Source: CBDHDN01 sp965261585
Lineage (GTDB): Bacteria; Pseudomonadota; Alphaproteobacteria; UBA6615
Direction: 5' to 3'
DNA: 64,000 nucleotides
Assembly (NCBI GenBank): GCA_965261585.1
Contig: CBDHDN010000012.1
Coordinates: forward strand, 50,526 to 114,525
A program made the position numbers and the translations under genes. Positions 18,035-26,747 of this stretch are shown piece after piece (position 1 is the stretch's first letter; every line of letters starts with the position of its first letter). Under the pieces are notes generated by a model. It made no database searches. It had not been told where the DNA came from and saw only the letters and a program-made list of their open reading frames with translations.

Positions 18035-18824
18035 ATGAACGATCCTCCACGACCGCCGTTCGCCCGATGTCCAGGCTTCGACGAGGACCGAGTACACAAG
18101 CCGATCACACTCGAGAAGCTCCACGAGGTTCTGGACGCACACGAGCGCTACTTGCTGTCCGACCGGCGCGAAGGCACGTGCGCGGACCTGAGTGAGACCG
18201 ATCTGCGGGGCCGCGACCTGCGGGGACGAAACCTAAGGCGCGCGCGCTTCGATCGGTCGTCGTTGGCGGGTGCGGATCTGAGCCGCGCCAACCTGCGGCG
18301 CGCCAATTTGATCGGCGCCAACCTGCGGCGCGCCAATTTGATCGGCGCCAACCTGCGCATGGCACGACTCGGCATGGCAGACCTGACACGGGGCCGCCTC
18401 AGTGGCGTAAACCTGGCCGCCGCCGAGTTGTCCCGCGCCACGTTGGACGAAGCGGATATGGAGTTCGCGTTCATGCCGGAGGCGGTGTTGCGCGCGGCCA
18501 GCCTGCGCGACGCCGACATGAGCGGCGTCAATCTCGATGACGGCGACCTGACCGAGGCCGACCTGCGCGGCGCGAACCTGCGCGGCGCCGGCTTTCGCCA
18601 CGCGTGCCTCGATCGGGCCGACATGCGGCGCCAAGCTTGGCAGCGCGTTCTTCAACGGTGCATTCTTGTGCGGGACCGACCTGCGCGGCGCCTACCTCCG
18701 CGTGGCCGTGTTCGACGATGCCGATCTCCGTGGCGCGGATCTGCGTGGCGCCGAAGGACTGGACCGGCGACAGCTCGAAACCGCGATCATGGACGCATCC
18801 ACGAAGGTCGATTGGGACAGATGA
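18035..18824 (+). pseudogene. pentapeptide-repeat protein 1, single-base frameshift
   Basis: About 262 residues of right-handed quadrilateral beta-helix repeats of the A(D/N)LXX type (DLRGRDLRGRNLRRARF, LAGADLSRANLRRANL). A 30-base exact tandem duplication near 18294-18353 doubles the ten residues RRANLIGANL. The repeats leave the frame near base 18632. Dropping one C just before AAGCTT restores them (FLCGTDLRGAYLRVAVF, then DLRGADLRGAEGLDRRQLE) to a natural C-terminus at 18824. Because of the shift the unrepaired frame reads through into the next gene. Pentapeptide proteins often mimic DNA or bind gyrase, but nothing here shows that role. Confidence 0.75.
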
Positions 18825-19234
18825 ACACCGAAGAGGCCGTAGCACTGCTCGCCCAGGGAGCCGCCGCCTGGAACCGGTGGCGCGCCGACCATCCCGGCGA
18901 GCGGCCGGATTTGTCGCGGACGAGCCTCAGAAGCCTGGATCTGACGGGCGCGGACCTGGCCGATTTGGACCTGAGGAACGCCGACCTCAGGGGCACCGTC
19001 CTGACGAACGCAACGCTTGCCGGCGCCCGCCTGAACGGCGCCAATCTCTTCAAGGCCGTTGTCGCGAACGCGGACCTCAAGGCGGCGGACCTGCGGCGCG
19101 CGCAGTTCCTCAACTGCGGCCAGTTGACCGCCGCGCGGAACTGGGAAGCGGCGCTGCGGGATGAGGACCTGGCGTGCGGCAAGCCGCTGCCGGGCGCCTC
19201 GGGCCAAGCCACGGACTACCCCATAGACGAGTGA
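18821..19234 (+). CDS. pentapeptide-repeat protein 2
   Basis: 137-residue protein that starts with a short helical cap (MNTEEAVALLAQGAAAWNRW) and continues with pentapeptide repeats (LRSLDLTGADLADLDLRNAD, ARLNGANLFKAVVANADLKAA). Its ATG overlaps the repaired stop codon of pentapeptide protein 1 by ATGA, so the two are separate, coupled genes. The helical cap followed by repeats matches a common family that starts 'xxAVxLLxxGxxxWNxWR'. Function is unknown. Confidence 0.75.
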   Translation: MNTEEAVALLAQGAAAWNRWRADHPGERPDLSRTSLRSLDLTGADLADLDLRNADLRGTVLTNATLAGARLNGANLFKAVVANADLKAADLRRAQFLNCGQLTAARNWEAALRDEDLACGKPLPGASGQATDYPIDE

Positions 19235-19300
19235 TCAGGGAGCGTTCGATGGGATGGCTACGCTCATTGACCGGCATGCAGCAACGAAGAACAGCGCCCC

Positions 19301-21688
19301 CTACTCGCCATAGGGCACCCAGATGTTCTTGACCTGGGTGGCGTGGCGGAGGTAGTCGCGGCCCTCGCCTTGGGCTGGGACGTGCCAGTCGCGGCGGTGG
19401 CCGTTGTTGGTCCAGGTGCGTTTTAGGTTGGTGACGGAGGCGCGTTCGACCATGGCGCTGCCGGCGGCCGGGCCGACGTACCAGATGGCGTCGACCTCGT
19501 CGTGTTCGGCGAGGGTTTGCGCGAGCGCATCGCGCTCGCCGGTGACGATGTTGATGACGCCGGCCGGCACGTCCGACGTATCCAGTACTTGGTAGAAGTC
19601 GGTGGCGGCCAGGGGGTGGGTCGGCGACGGCACGGCGACGACGCGGTTGCCCATGGCGACGGCCGGCGCGACGAGGGAGACGAAGGCGAGCAGCGGCGCC
19701 TCGTCGGGGCAGACCACGGCCATGATGCCCAGGGGCTCGTTCATCGCCAGCGTGACGTCGCGCACCGGCGGGGCGTGCACGGCGCCGTCGTACTTGTCGG
19801 CCCAGGCGGCGTAGGTGAACAGGCGGGCGACGGAAGCCTGGACTTCGTGCGCGGCGGCCCGCGGCCGGGCGCCGGTCATGGCGCGAATGCGCTCGGTGAA
19901 CTCGGCCGACCTGGCGTCCAGGTTCTCGGCGACGTAGTAGAGGATCTGAGCCCGTGTGTGGGCCGCCGTCTTGCCCCAGGCGGCGGCCTTGCGCGCGGCC
20001 TCGACGGCGTTGCGGATGTCCTTGCGGTTGCCGTCGCAGACCTCGGCCAACAGCGTGCCGTCGGGTGCTGCGACCGGACGGCTGTAGCCGCCGTCGGGCC
20101 GGGCCTGCTTGCCGCCGATGTACAGCTTGGCCGTGCGGTCGATCGGCGGTAACGCGGCGGACGGGGCCGATGCCATGGGCGCCGGCGCGGGCGACGTCTC
20201 TTCGTAGGCGGGCAGCGCCTTCTCCCAACTCGGCTGGACGTACTCGAACAGGCCCTCGCGGCCGCCTTCACGGCCGAAGCCGGATTCGCGGTAGCCGCCG
20301 AAGCCGCAGGCGGCGTCGAACTGGTTCGTCGAGTTGATCCAGACGACGCCGGCGGCGAGCTTGGGCGCGATGTCGAGGGCCAGGTTGACGCTCTCCGACC
20401 AGACGCTGGCGGCCAGGCCGAAGCGCGTGTTGTTGGCCAGGGCCACCGCCTCGTCCGGCGTGCGAAACGTCATCGACACCATGACCGGGCCGAAGATCTC
20501 GACCTGGGCGATGGCGGCGGCGGGCGCCACGTCGGTGAACAGGGTCGGCGGGTAGAACGAGCCCTCGGTCGGGCAGGCCCAGGAGGGCTGCCACATCGTC
20601 GCGCCCTCGGCGACGCCTTGTTTCACCAAGGCCTCGATGCGCTGGAGCTGGACCGGCGCGACGATGGCGCCGATGTCGACGGCCTTGTCCAGCGGGTCGC
20701 CAATGCGCAACGTCTCCATGCGGGCGCGCAGCTTCGCGATCATGGCGTCGGCGATGGATTCCTGGAGCAGCAGGCGCGAGCCGGCGCAGCAGACCTGGCC
20801 CTGGTTGAACCAGATCGCGTCGACGACGCCCTCGACGGCGCTGTCGAGGTCGGCATCGTCGAAGACGATGAACGGCGACTTGCCGCCGAGCTCCAGGGTC
20901 AGCTTCTTGCCCGTGCCGGCGGTCGCCGTACGGATCAGGCGGCCGACCTCGGTCGAGCCGGTGAAGGCGAGCTTGTCGACGCCGGCGTGGTTGACGATCA
21001 GCTCTCCCGTCGTGCCGTCGCCTGTGACGATGTTGACGACGCCCGGCGGCAGCGCGGCCTCTTGAGTGAGCTCGGCGAAGGCGAGGGCCGTGAGGCTGGG
21101 GAACTCGGCCGGCTTCAGCACGACGGTGTTGCCGGTGGCGATCGCCGGGGCGATCTTCCAGGCCAGCATCAGCAGCGGGAAGTTCCACGGGATGACCTGG
21201 CCGACGACGCCCAACGCCTCGTAGCCGGCGAGCTCGGTGGCCTGCAGCTGGGCCCAGCCGGCGTGGTGGTAGAAATGGCGCGCGACCAGGGGCACGTCGA
21301 TGTCACGGGTCTCGCGGATCGGCTTGCCGTTGTCCATGGTCTCGAGCACCGCGAGCAGGCGGGCGTGCTTTTGCACCAAGCGGGCGAGGGCGTAGAGGCG
21401 GCGCGCCCGGCCGTGGCCGCCGAGCTTCGCCCAGCCCGGCTGGGCCGCGCGGGCCGCCGCGACCGCGGCGTCGACGTCCGCCGCGCCGCTCTGGGCGACG
21501 GCGGCGAGGGTTTTCGTGGTCGCCGGGTTGATCGTGTCGAACCACTGGCCGGTCGCGGGCTCGCGCCAGACCCCGTCGACGAACAGACCGAACTTGCGGC
21601 CGCGGGCGTCGAGCCAGGCGTTGGCCAGGCCTGCGCTCTCCGGCGCCGGGCCGTAGTCCATGGTCTCGAAGATCTCGGCAACGCTCAT
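19301..21688 (-). CDS. two-domain aldehyde dehydrogenase, ALDH16-like
   Basis: 795-residue protein made of two aldehyde dehydrogenase units. The first (about residues 1-480) has the NAD-binding segment FTGSTEVGRLIRTA, the catalytic Glu in LELGGKSPFIVFDDAD and the catalytic Cys in NQGQVCCAGSRLL. The second (about 500-795) is shortened and has no equivalent of these active-site residues, ending in the conserved ATQVKNIWVPYGE. This length and layout match the ALDH16 family, whose bacterial members keep an active first domain and a pseudo second domain. In alphaproteobacteria such genes sit next to deoC, as here apart from the inserted IS. It likely oxidises the acetaldehyde released by DeoC to acetate (inference). 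Confidence 0.88.
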   Translation of the reverse strand: MSVAEIFETMDYGPAPESAGLANAWLDARGRKFGLFVDGVWREPATGQWFDTINPATTKTLAAVAQSGAADVDAAVAAARAAQPGWAKLGGHGRARRLYALARLVQKHARLLAVLETMDNGKPIRETRDIDVPLVARHFYHHAGWAQLQATELAGYEALGVVGQVIPWNFPLLMLAWKIAPAIATGNTVVLKPAEFPSLTALAFAELTQEAALPPGVVNIVTGDGTTGELIVNHAGVDKLAFTGSTEVGRLIRTATAGTGKKLTLELGGKSPFIVFDDADLDSAVEGVVDAIWFNQGQVCCAGSRLLLQESIADAMIAKLRARMETLRIGDPLDKAVDIGAIVAPVQLQRIEALVKQGVAEGATMWQPSWACPTEGSFYPPTLFTDVAPAAAIAQVEIFGPVMVSMTFRTPDEAVALANNTRFGLAASVWSESVNLALDIAPKLAAGVVWINSTNQFDAACGFGGYRESGFGREGGREGLFEYVQPSWEKALPAYEETSPAPAPMASAPSAALPPIDRTAKLYIGGKQARPDGGYSRPVAAPDGTLLAEVCDGNRKDIRNAVEAARKAAAWGKTAAHTRAQILYYVAENLDARSAEFTERIRAMTGARPRAAAHEVQASVARLFTYAAWADKYDGAVHAPPVRDVTLAMNEPLGIMAVVCPDEAPLLAFVSLVAPAVAMGNRVVAVPSPTHPLAATDFYQVLDTSDVPAGVINIVTGERDALAQTLAEHDEVDAIWYVGPAAGSAMVERASVTNLKRTWTNNGHRRDWHVPAQGEGRDYLRHATQVKNIWVPYGE

Positions 21689-21708
21689 AGACCGTGCTCC
21701 CGCTCTTG

Positions 21709-21727
21709 AACCACAGAGACACAGAGA
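21709..21727. repeat. half-site of a 19-bp inverted-repeat family
   Basis: AACCACAGAGACACAGAGA differs by one base from one arm of the perfect inverted repeat at 34168-34242. A partial opposite arm (TGCCTCTGTGTCTCTGT) occurs at 24334-24350, on the far side of the IS insertion. The IS630 copy therefore appears to have landed inside one such intergenic element. Confidence 0.55.
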
Positions 21728-21768
21728 GGTGAAATGAGGTCGGCGGCCTACCCTAGAGCACATCCGGT

Positions 21769-22692
21769 TTAGACGGAATATTCTGCATTGACGAGGTAGT
21801 TTCTGCATTCGGTTGGAGAGAATTCATCGAGGGCGTTTCCAATTGCCCGCCAGAGGTCATCGACGGTTCTGGCGCCGACCTTGCGGAGAATGGCTTTGAG
21901 CTTGGCGAAGACCTGTTCGATGGGATTGAGATCGGGGCTGTAGGGCGGCAGGTAGAGCGGGGTTGCGCCGACCGCCTCAATGGCCTCGTGTACGCCGGCG
22001 ACCTTGTGGGAGGAGAGGTTGTCGATGATGACGATGTCGCCCGCGGACAGGGTCGGGACCAGGGCTTGCTGGACCCAGGCAAGGAAGCTTGCGCCGTTGA
22101 TCGGGCCATCGAAAACGCAGGGCGCGGTGATCCGGTCGTGACGCAGGGCGGCAATGAACGTGGTTGTCTTCCAGTGGCCATGGGGAATGGCCGCCACCAC
22201 CCGTTCGCCGCGCGGTGCCCGGCCATAACGCCGGGCCATGTTCGTCCGCGCCCAGGTCTCGTCGAGAAAGACCAGCCGTTCGGCAATCAGCCCAGGTTGC
22301 TCGTTGCGCCAAGTGGCTCGCGCCGCCGCGACGTCAGGGCGCTCCTGCTCGGCGGCGTGGGCTGTCTTTTTTTGCTACTCAGCCCCTGAGCCAGAAGAAA
22401 GTCGCCAAGCGTCGAGCGCTTCGCCTCGATCCCCTCGGCGGCCAGCAAGACGCAAAGCTCGTCAATGGTGATGTCGCAATTCTCCATCACCAGAGCCCGA
22501 ATGCGATCGCCATGGGGAGCCAGTTTCGATTTCTTCCAGCCACCGTATTTGTCGGCTTTGATCGTGCCCCGCTGCTTCCAACGCTGCATCAGCTTCACAA
22601 CAAAGCTGATGCTCACATCAAATTGCTTCGCCGCCGCATTGCGAGAGGTCCCCGATTCAACAACTCGAACAACTCGTTCACGAAGATCTTCC
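21769..22692 (-). pseudogene. IS630 transposase, copy A (disrupted)
   Basis: The catalytic part has the DDE residues in FLDETWART, IVIIDNLSSHK and YSPDLNPIEQVFAKLK. As in copy B the gene is in two overlapping frames joined at a run of seven A residues (22367-22373 on the + strand as T), a normal site for programmed -1 frameshifting. The first handful of codons are cut off by the nested insertion and lie at 24123-24139. This copy therefore cannot make the complete transposase from its own start. Confidence 0.85.
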
Positions 22693-22758
22693 TGAGTCGG
22701 ACCCGATTTCCTTGGACACAGAATTGGCTTAATCGAAGTGTCCAAGGAGGACCGGAAC

Positions 22759-23170
22759 ATGACCGATAATTTTGAGAAGAAAGTTGCTGTTGATGGGCCT
22801 GTGGTAAATGCGGGCGAGCTTGGCTCGTCCACGTTTTCCCCAGGCCAGGCTTTGCCGGCAGGCCCGCTGGGACTTGGCCAGCGATGGACGGTGGCGCGCA
22901 AGCGTGAAGTTGTTCTGCGGCTTTTGCGTGATGAGCCGGTGCAACTTCTGTCGCGCCAGTTGGGCGTAGAGATCTTCCGGCTCGAGCAGTGGCGTGAGAA
23001 AGCGATCGGCGGGATCGACGCCTCGCTCAAGCAACGCAAGGGCGATCCGGTGCAGGCGGAACTGGATTAGCGCCATGAAGCGGATCGGAGAGTTGACCAT
23101 GCAGGTGGAACTGCTGGAGGCCAAGACGGAGACCTTCGGCCCTTTGGGGCGGCGGAGGTCGCGGCGATGA
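22759..23170 (+). pseudogene. IS3-like orfA, probable frameshift
   Basis: Helix-turn-helix protein of the nested element (RWTVARKREVVLRLLRDE, then LLSRQLGVEIFRLEQWREKA). It has a good ribosome binding site (AAGGAGG) before ATG 22759. A stop appears at 23068 (CTGGATTAGCGCC). Removing one T there continues the frame into MKRIGELTMQVELLEAK and on to a stop at 23170, directly at the orfB start, which matches the usual end of this orfA type. So this copy of orfA looks one base too long. Confidence 0.6.
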
Positions 23171-24073
23171 GTGCCGCCACCTCGCCCGGCACGGGTCTGG
23201 GCCTACGGCCTGCGGCGGGTCTGCGCCGCCTGGGGCATGGCCCGCTCCTCGTTCTACGCCATGACCTCCGGCCAGCACGCCGAGCAGCCGCCGGCAAAGC
23301 GTCGGGGACCGAAGCCCGCGATCTCGGACCAGGCGCTGCTGGTGGCGATCGAAGCCGACCTGGAGGCATCGCCCTGGGAGGGCGAGGGCTACCGCAAGGT
23401 CTGGGCTCGGCTTCGGGTCTGTCGCGACATCCGGGTTGCCCGCAAGCGGGTGCTCCGCCTGATGCGCGAGAACGATCTGCTCTCGCCCCATCGCTGCCGC
23501 CGCCGTGGCGGCAATCCCCATGACGGTGAGATCATCACTCATGCCCCGAACCTCATGTGGGGCACCGATGGCGTTCGGGTGTTCACGGTGGACGACGGCT
23601 GGGGCTGGATCTTCACCGCCGTCGAGCATTGGAACGCCGAGTGTGTCGGCTGGCATGTCTGCAAGCGCGGCGACCGCTTCGCCGCCCTGCAGCCGATCTC
23701 CATGGGGCTTGCCGGGCTGTATGGCTCGACCGCGGCCGGCGCGGCTCGGGGGCTGGCCTTGCGGATGGATCACGGCTCCCAGTATCTGTCGGACCACTTC
23801 ACCAACCAGATCAAGTTCTGGGGCATCCAGCCGTCCTACGCCTTCGTCGCCGAGCCCCAGACCAACGGCGTCGCCGAGCGGTTCAATCGCACGCTGAAGG
23901 AACAGATCATCCATGGTCGCATCTACCGCAACATCGCGGAGCTGCGGGACGCCGTCCGCGACTTCGTCGAACTCTACAATGCCCAGTGGATCGTCGAAAA
24001 GAACGGCTACCTGAGCTCCGCTCAAGCTCGTCAGGCGTGGCACGCCGCGATCTCAATCAGGCCCGCCGCGTGA
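23171..24073 (+). CDS. IS3-like orfB, integrase-core transposase
   Basis: About 300-residue transposase with an rve/DDE integrase core: Asp in APNLMWGTDGVRVFT, Asp in LALRMDHGSQYLSDHF, and Glu in QTNGVAERFNRTLKEQIIHG. The GTG at 23171 directly follows the orfA stop. The first codons may be displaced by a small indel, since an ATG at 23167 in another frame gives a more usual N-terminus (MSAATSPGTG). The catalytic residues are intact. Confidence 0.8.
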   Translation: MPPPRPARVWAYGLRRVCAAWGMARSSFYAMTSGQHAEQPPAKRRGPKPAISDQALLVAIEADLEASPWEGEGYRKVWARLRVCRDIRVARKRVLRLMRENDLLSPHRCRRRGGNPHDGEIITHAPNLMWGTDGVRVFTVDDGWGWIFTAVEHWNAECVGWHVCKRGDRFAALQPISMGLAGLYGSTAAGAARGLALRMDHGSQYLSDHFTNQIKFWGIQPSYAFVAEPQTNGVAERFNRTLKEQIIHGRIYRNIAELRDAVRDFVELYNAQWIVEKNGYLSSAQARQAWHAAISIRPAA

Positions 24074-24236
24074 GACAAACTTGTGTCCAAGGAACCGGGT
24101 GCGCTACACACGAAGATCTTCCGAATAAGGTCGTGTCATCCATGGCTGGCCTCCTTTAACCCAGCTCATAGCTTGAATCACTTTTTGCGACCCTTGGGAA
24201 TCCCCTTTTTGATTCTGTCTATGCCGGACCCGCTCT

Positions 24237-24360
24237 AGGGTCATGGCCGGGCCTGACCCGGCCATCCAGGAAACGGCCGGGTGCCTGGATGCCCGGATCG
24301 CGTCCGGGCATGACAGCTAAGAAAAGCCGCATGTGCCTCTGTGTCTCTGTCGTTCAGCGA
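24237..24360. repeat. REP-like palindromes between IS630 copy A and deoC
   Basis: This stretch has the palindromic blocks GGCCGGGCCTGACCCGGCC and GATGCCCGGATCGCGTCCGG, followed by the partial arm TGCCTCTGTGTCTCTGT of the inverted-repeat family seen at 34168-34242. No coding sequence is seen. Confidence 0.5.
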
Positions 24361-24362
24361 AC

Positions 24363-25292
24363 TTAAGCCATCGGGTGGCGGTAGGAGGCCGAGTAGTGGC
24401 CGGTGACGTGGTGTTCGAGCTGGCGTTCGATGTCGCCCAGCAGGCTCGACGCGCCGAGGCGGAACAGGTGGGGGTCGAGCCAGACGTTGCCGAGCTCCTC
24501 CTGCATCAGGAACAGATAGCCGAGCGCGTCCTTGGCGGTGCCGATGCCGCCGGCCGGCTCTAAGCCGACGACATGGCCGGTGCGCTCGCGATAGGCGCGG
24601 ATGGCGCGGACCATGACGAGGCCGACCGGCAGGGTCGCGTTGACCGGCTCCTTGCCCGTCGAGGTCTTGACGAAATCGGCGCCGGCCATCATGGCGACCA
24701 TCGCGGCGCGGCCAACGTTGCGCATGGTTTGCAGCTCGCCGGTGCCGAGGATCGCCTTCATGTGGGCCGGCCCGCAGGCCGCGCGAAACCCCCGCACCTC
24801 GTCATACAGCGCCGGCCAGTCGGCGGTCAGCACATGGGCACGGGTGATGACGATGTCGATCTCGGCCGCGCCGGCGGCGACCGAGGCCTCGATCTCCGCG
24901 ATCCGCTGGGCCATCGGCGACAAGCCCGCGGGGAAGCCGGTGGAGACGGCGGCCACCGGAACGCCGCTGCCGGCGAGCGCCGCGACGGCGGTCTCGACCA
25001 TCGCGTGGTAGACGCACACGGCGCCGACCCTCAGGCCGAGATCGGCGACGCCCAGCGCCTCCAGCAGATCATCGCGGAGCGGTCGCCGCGCCTTGGCGCA
25101 CAGGCGCCGGACGCGGCCCGGCGTGTCGTCGCCGGCCAGCGTCGTCAAATCCATGCAGGTGACGGCCTTGAGCAGCCACGCGGCCTGCCAGTCCTGCTTC
25201 ACCGTGCGCCGGGTCGTGAGGGTGGCGGCGCGGCGTTCGACGGCGCTGCGGTTGACGCGCACATCGGTCAGCCAGTCGAGCTCCAGGTCCAT
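24363..25292 (-). CDS. deoC: deoxyribose-phosphate aldolase
   Basis: 309-residue class I aldolase that cleaves 2-deoxyribose 5-phosphate to glyceraldehyde 3-phosphate and acetaldehyde. The Schiff-base lysine lies in GADFVKTSTGKEPVNATLP. Other family segments are AVCVYHAMVETAVAAL, VAAVSTGFPAGLSP and AAEIDIVITRAHVLT. The ATG at 25292 gives MDLELDWLTDVRVNRSAVE. A GTG about 20 codons upstream would overlap the divergent CBS gene and is less likely. With punA, cdd and the ABC genes upstream and the ALDH16-like gene downstream on the same strand, it belongs to one nucleoside catabolic block. Confidence 0.93.
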   Translation of the reverse strand: MDLELDWLTDVRVNRSAVERRAATLTTRRTVKQDWQAAWLLKAVTCMDLTTLAGDDTPGRVRRLCAKARRPLRDDLLEALGVADLGLRVGAVCVYHAMVETAVAALAGSGVPVAAVSTGFPAGLSPMAQRIAEIEASVAAGAAEIDIVITRAHVLTADWPALYDEVRGFRAACGPAHMKAILGTGELQTMRNVGRAAMVAMMAGADFVKTSTGKEPVNATLPVGLVMVRAIRAYRERTGHVVGLEPAGGIGTAKDALGYLFLMQEELGNVWLDPHLFRLGASSLLGDIERQLEHHVTGHYSASYRHPMA

Positions 25293-25349
25293 CCCGGGGT
25301 TGCGCGCCGGGCCCGATGCGTGGCTGGGCGCCGCGCGCTCCGGCAGGGG

Positions 25350-25796
25350 ATGCACGTTGCCGGCCGGCTGAAAAGCGTTCTGGACAACAAGGGTCGGGAC
25401 GTCATGACGGCGCGCCCCCGAACGACCGTTGCCACGATCGCCCACAGGTTCCGGCAGGAGCGCATCGGCGCGTTCGTCATCACCGACGACGATGAGAAGA
25501 CCATTCTCGGCATCGTCTCGGAGCGCGACGTGGTGCACGGCCTGTCGAACCACGGCGCCGAGTTGTTGGCCATGCGGGTGGAGCAGATCATGACCCGGGA
25601 GGTCGCGACCTGCTCGCCCAGCGACAACCTGAAGACTGTCATGGCCCAGATGACGCGGCTGCGGGCGCGCCACATACCCGCTGTCGAGAATGGCGTCCTC
25701 TGCGGTCTCATCAGCATCGGCGACGTTGTCAAGCACCGGCTGGACGACCTCGAAATGGAAGCGAACGTATTGCGCGACTACGCGGCCGCTCGCTGA
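25350..25796 (+). CDS. CBS-domain pair protein
   Basis: 148-residue protein made almost entirely of two CBS motifs, which usually bind adenine nucleotides and regulate partners. The first runs from VMTARPRTTVATIAHRF to IVSERDVVHGL. The second runs from IMTREVATCSPSDNLKTVM to GLISIGDVVKHRL. The start at 25350 has CAGGGG upstream and gives a normal N-terminus (MHVAGRLKSVL). It is divergent from deoC and convergent with punA. Given the location it might sense AMP or other adenosine compounds, but that is inference. Confidence 0.88.
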   Translation: MHVAGRLKSVLDNKGRDVMTARPRTTVATIAHRFRQERIGAFVITDDDEKTILGIVSERDVVHGLSNHGAELLAMRVEQIMTREVATCSPSDNLKTVMAQMTRLRARHIPAVENGVLCGLISIGDVVKHRLDDLEMEANVLRDYAAAR

Positions 25797-25811
25797 GCGG
25801 GCACCGGTTTC

Positions 25812-25875
25812 CGCATACTTCGACAGCCCCGGATTGAATCCGGGGATGAGGGCCTCGCCCTGAGCCCGTCGAAGA
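25812..25875. repeat. dispersed hairpin repeat, family 2
   Basis: The block TACTTCGACAGCCCCGGATT, continuing as a CCGGATT/AATCCGG hairpin and GGGGATGAGGGC, lies between the convergent CBS and punA genes. It recurs with few changes at 63660-63725. It may serve as a bidirectional transcript end here. Confidence 0.6.
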
Positions 25876-25911
25876 GTGGGGGGCCGTCGCTCGCTCATAC
25901 GATCGCGAACA

Positions 25912-26733
25912 CTAAGCAGCAACCAGATCCGGCAGGGCTGCCCGCAGCAGGGAGTTGAGTTTCTCGCCGCCCGCGACCGCCTGGGCCATGGTCAGGTCGT
26001 GGCTCAGCTTCTCGTCCGTCATGCCGGCCGCGAGGTTCGTGATGTTCGAGATCGCGGCGACGCGCAGGCCGCATCGGCGCGCCAGAATGCATTCGGGCAC
26101 GGTCGACATGCCGACCGCATCGGCGCCGAGCACCTTGGCGGCGCGGATCTCGGCCGGCGTCTCGAACGAGGGGCCGGCGAACCACATGTAGACGCCCTGG
26201 TGCAGGGTGATGCCCTTGCTTTTCGCCGCGGCCAGCAGCACGGCGCGCAGCGCCGGGTCGTAGGCGTCGCCGAGGTCGACGAAATTGTCGCCGGGCGCGC
26301 CGAGCAGCGGGTTGGCGCCGGCGAAGTTGATGTGATCGGTAATCAGCATCAGGCTGCCGGCAGCCGCCTCGGCCCGCAGCGAGCCGGCGGCGTTGGTCAG
26401 CACAAGCGTCGTGCAGCCGGCCGCCTGCAACGCGCGGATCGGCGTGGCCATGACGCCTGCGCCCTTGCCCTCGTAGTAGTGGGCGCGGCCCTTGAGGCAG
26501 GCCACCGGCACGCCGGACAGCCGGCCGAGCACGAGCGCGCCGGCGTGGCTCGCAACCGACGGCACCGGGAAGCCCGGCAGCTCGGCATAGGAGACGGTGA
26601 CGGCGTCGTCGAGTGCGTCGGCGAGCGCGCCCAGACCGGAGCCGAGGACGATGGCAACGCTGGGGCCGAGCCCGGGCGCCGCCGCCGCGATACGGGCGGC
26701 CGCCCGAGCGGCCGTGTCGGCGCCGTCGTCCAT
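25912..26733 (-). CDS. punA: purine nucleoside phosphorylase
   Basis: 273-residue trimeric-type phosphorylase that splits inosine, guanosine and their deoxy forms into base and (deoxy)ribose 1-phosphate. Visible motifs are AIVLGSGLGALAD (phosphate loop), SHAGALVLGRLSGV, CLKGRAHYYEGK, TLVLTNAAGSL and the C-terminal ADAVGMSTVPECI. The start at 26733 (MDDGADTAARAAAR) gives normal length. It lies 14 bases after cdd on the same strand. Confidence 0.94.
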   Translation of the reverse strand: MDDGADTAARAAARIAAAAPGLGPSVAIVLGSGLGALADALDDAVTVSYAELPGFPVPSVASHAGALVLGRLSGVPVACLKGRAHYYEGKGAGVMATPIRALQAAGCTTLVLTNAAGSLRAEAAAGSLMLITDHINFAGANPLLGAPGDNFVDLGDAYDPALRAVLLAAAKSKGITLHQGVYMWFAGPSFETPAEIRAAKVLGADAVGMSTVPECILARRCGLRVAAISNITNLAAGMTDEKLSHDLTMAQAVAGGEKLNSLLRAALPDLVAA

Positions 26734-26747
26734 CACGGCTCCAGATT

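Larger units (their letters stand above)
22693..24108 (+). mobile_element. IS3-like element nested in IS630 copy A
   Basis: This 1416-bp element begins TGAGTCGGACCCGATTTCC and ends with the related inverse GGAACCGGGTGCGCTACA. It carries an orfA/orfB pair. The 14 bases CACGAAGATCTTCC flank it on both sides (22679-22692 and 24109-24122) and occur only once in the uninterrupted copy B, so they are the target duplication. Fourteen bases is longer than the 3-5 normal for IS3 elements. The duplicated site contains the perfect palindrome GAAGATCTTC. Confidence 0.8.
21753..24237 (-). mobile_element. IS630-family element, copy A, interrupted by a nested IS3-like element
   Basis: The element starts with CTAGAGCACATCCGG (21753) and ends with its imperfect inverse CCGGACCCGCTCTAG (24237). 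Terminal inverted repeats and a TA duplication within CTAG are as in IS630/Tc1 elements. Outside the nested insertion (22693-24108 plus a 14-base duplication) it is nearly identical to copy B at 58040-59095, with only a few base differences (for example Glu/Gly and Ile/Met in the transposase). It lies between deoC and the ALDH16-like gene and separates two genes that would otherwise be neighbours. Confidence 0.9.

Noticed and set aside
18290..18360. Tandem repeats as a CRISPR array
   Set aside because: They are codon-phase pentapeptide repeats in a coding frame with no spacers.
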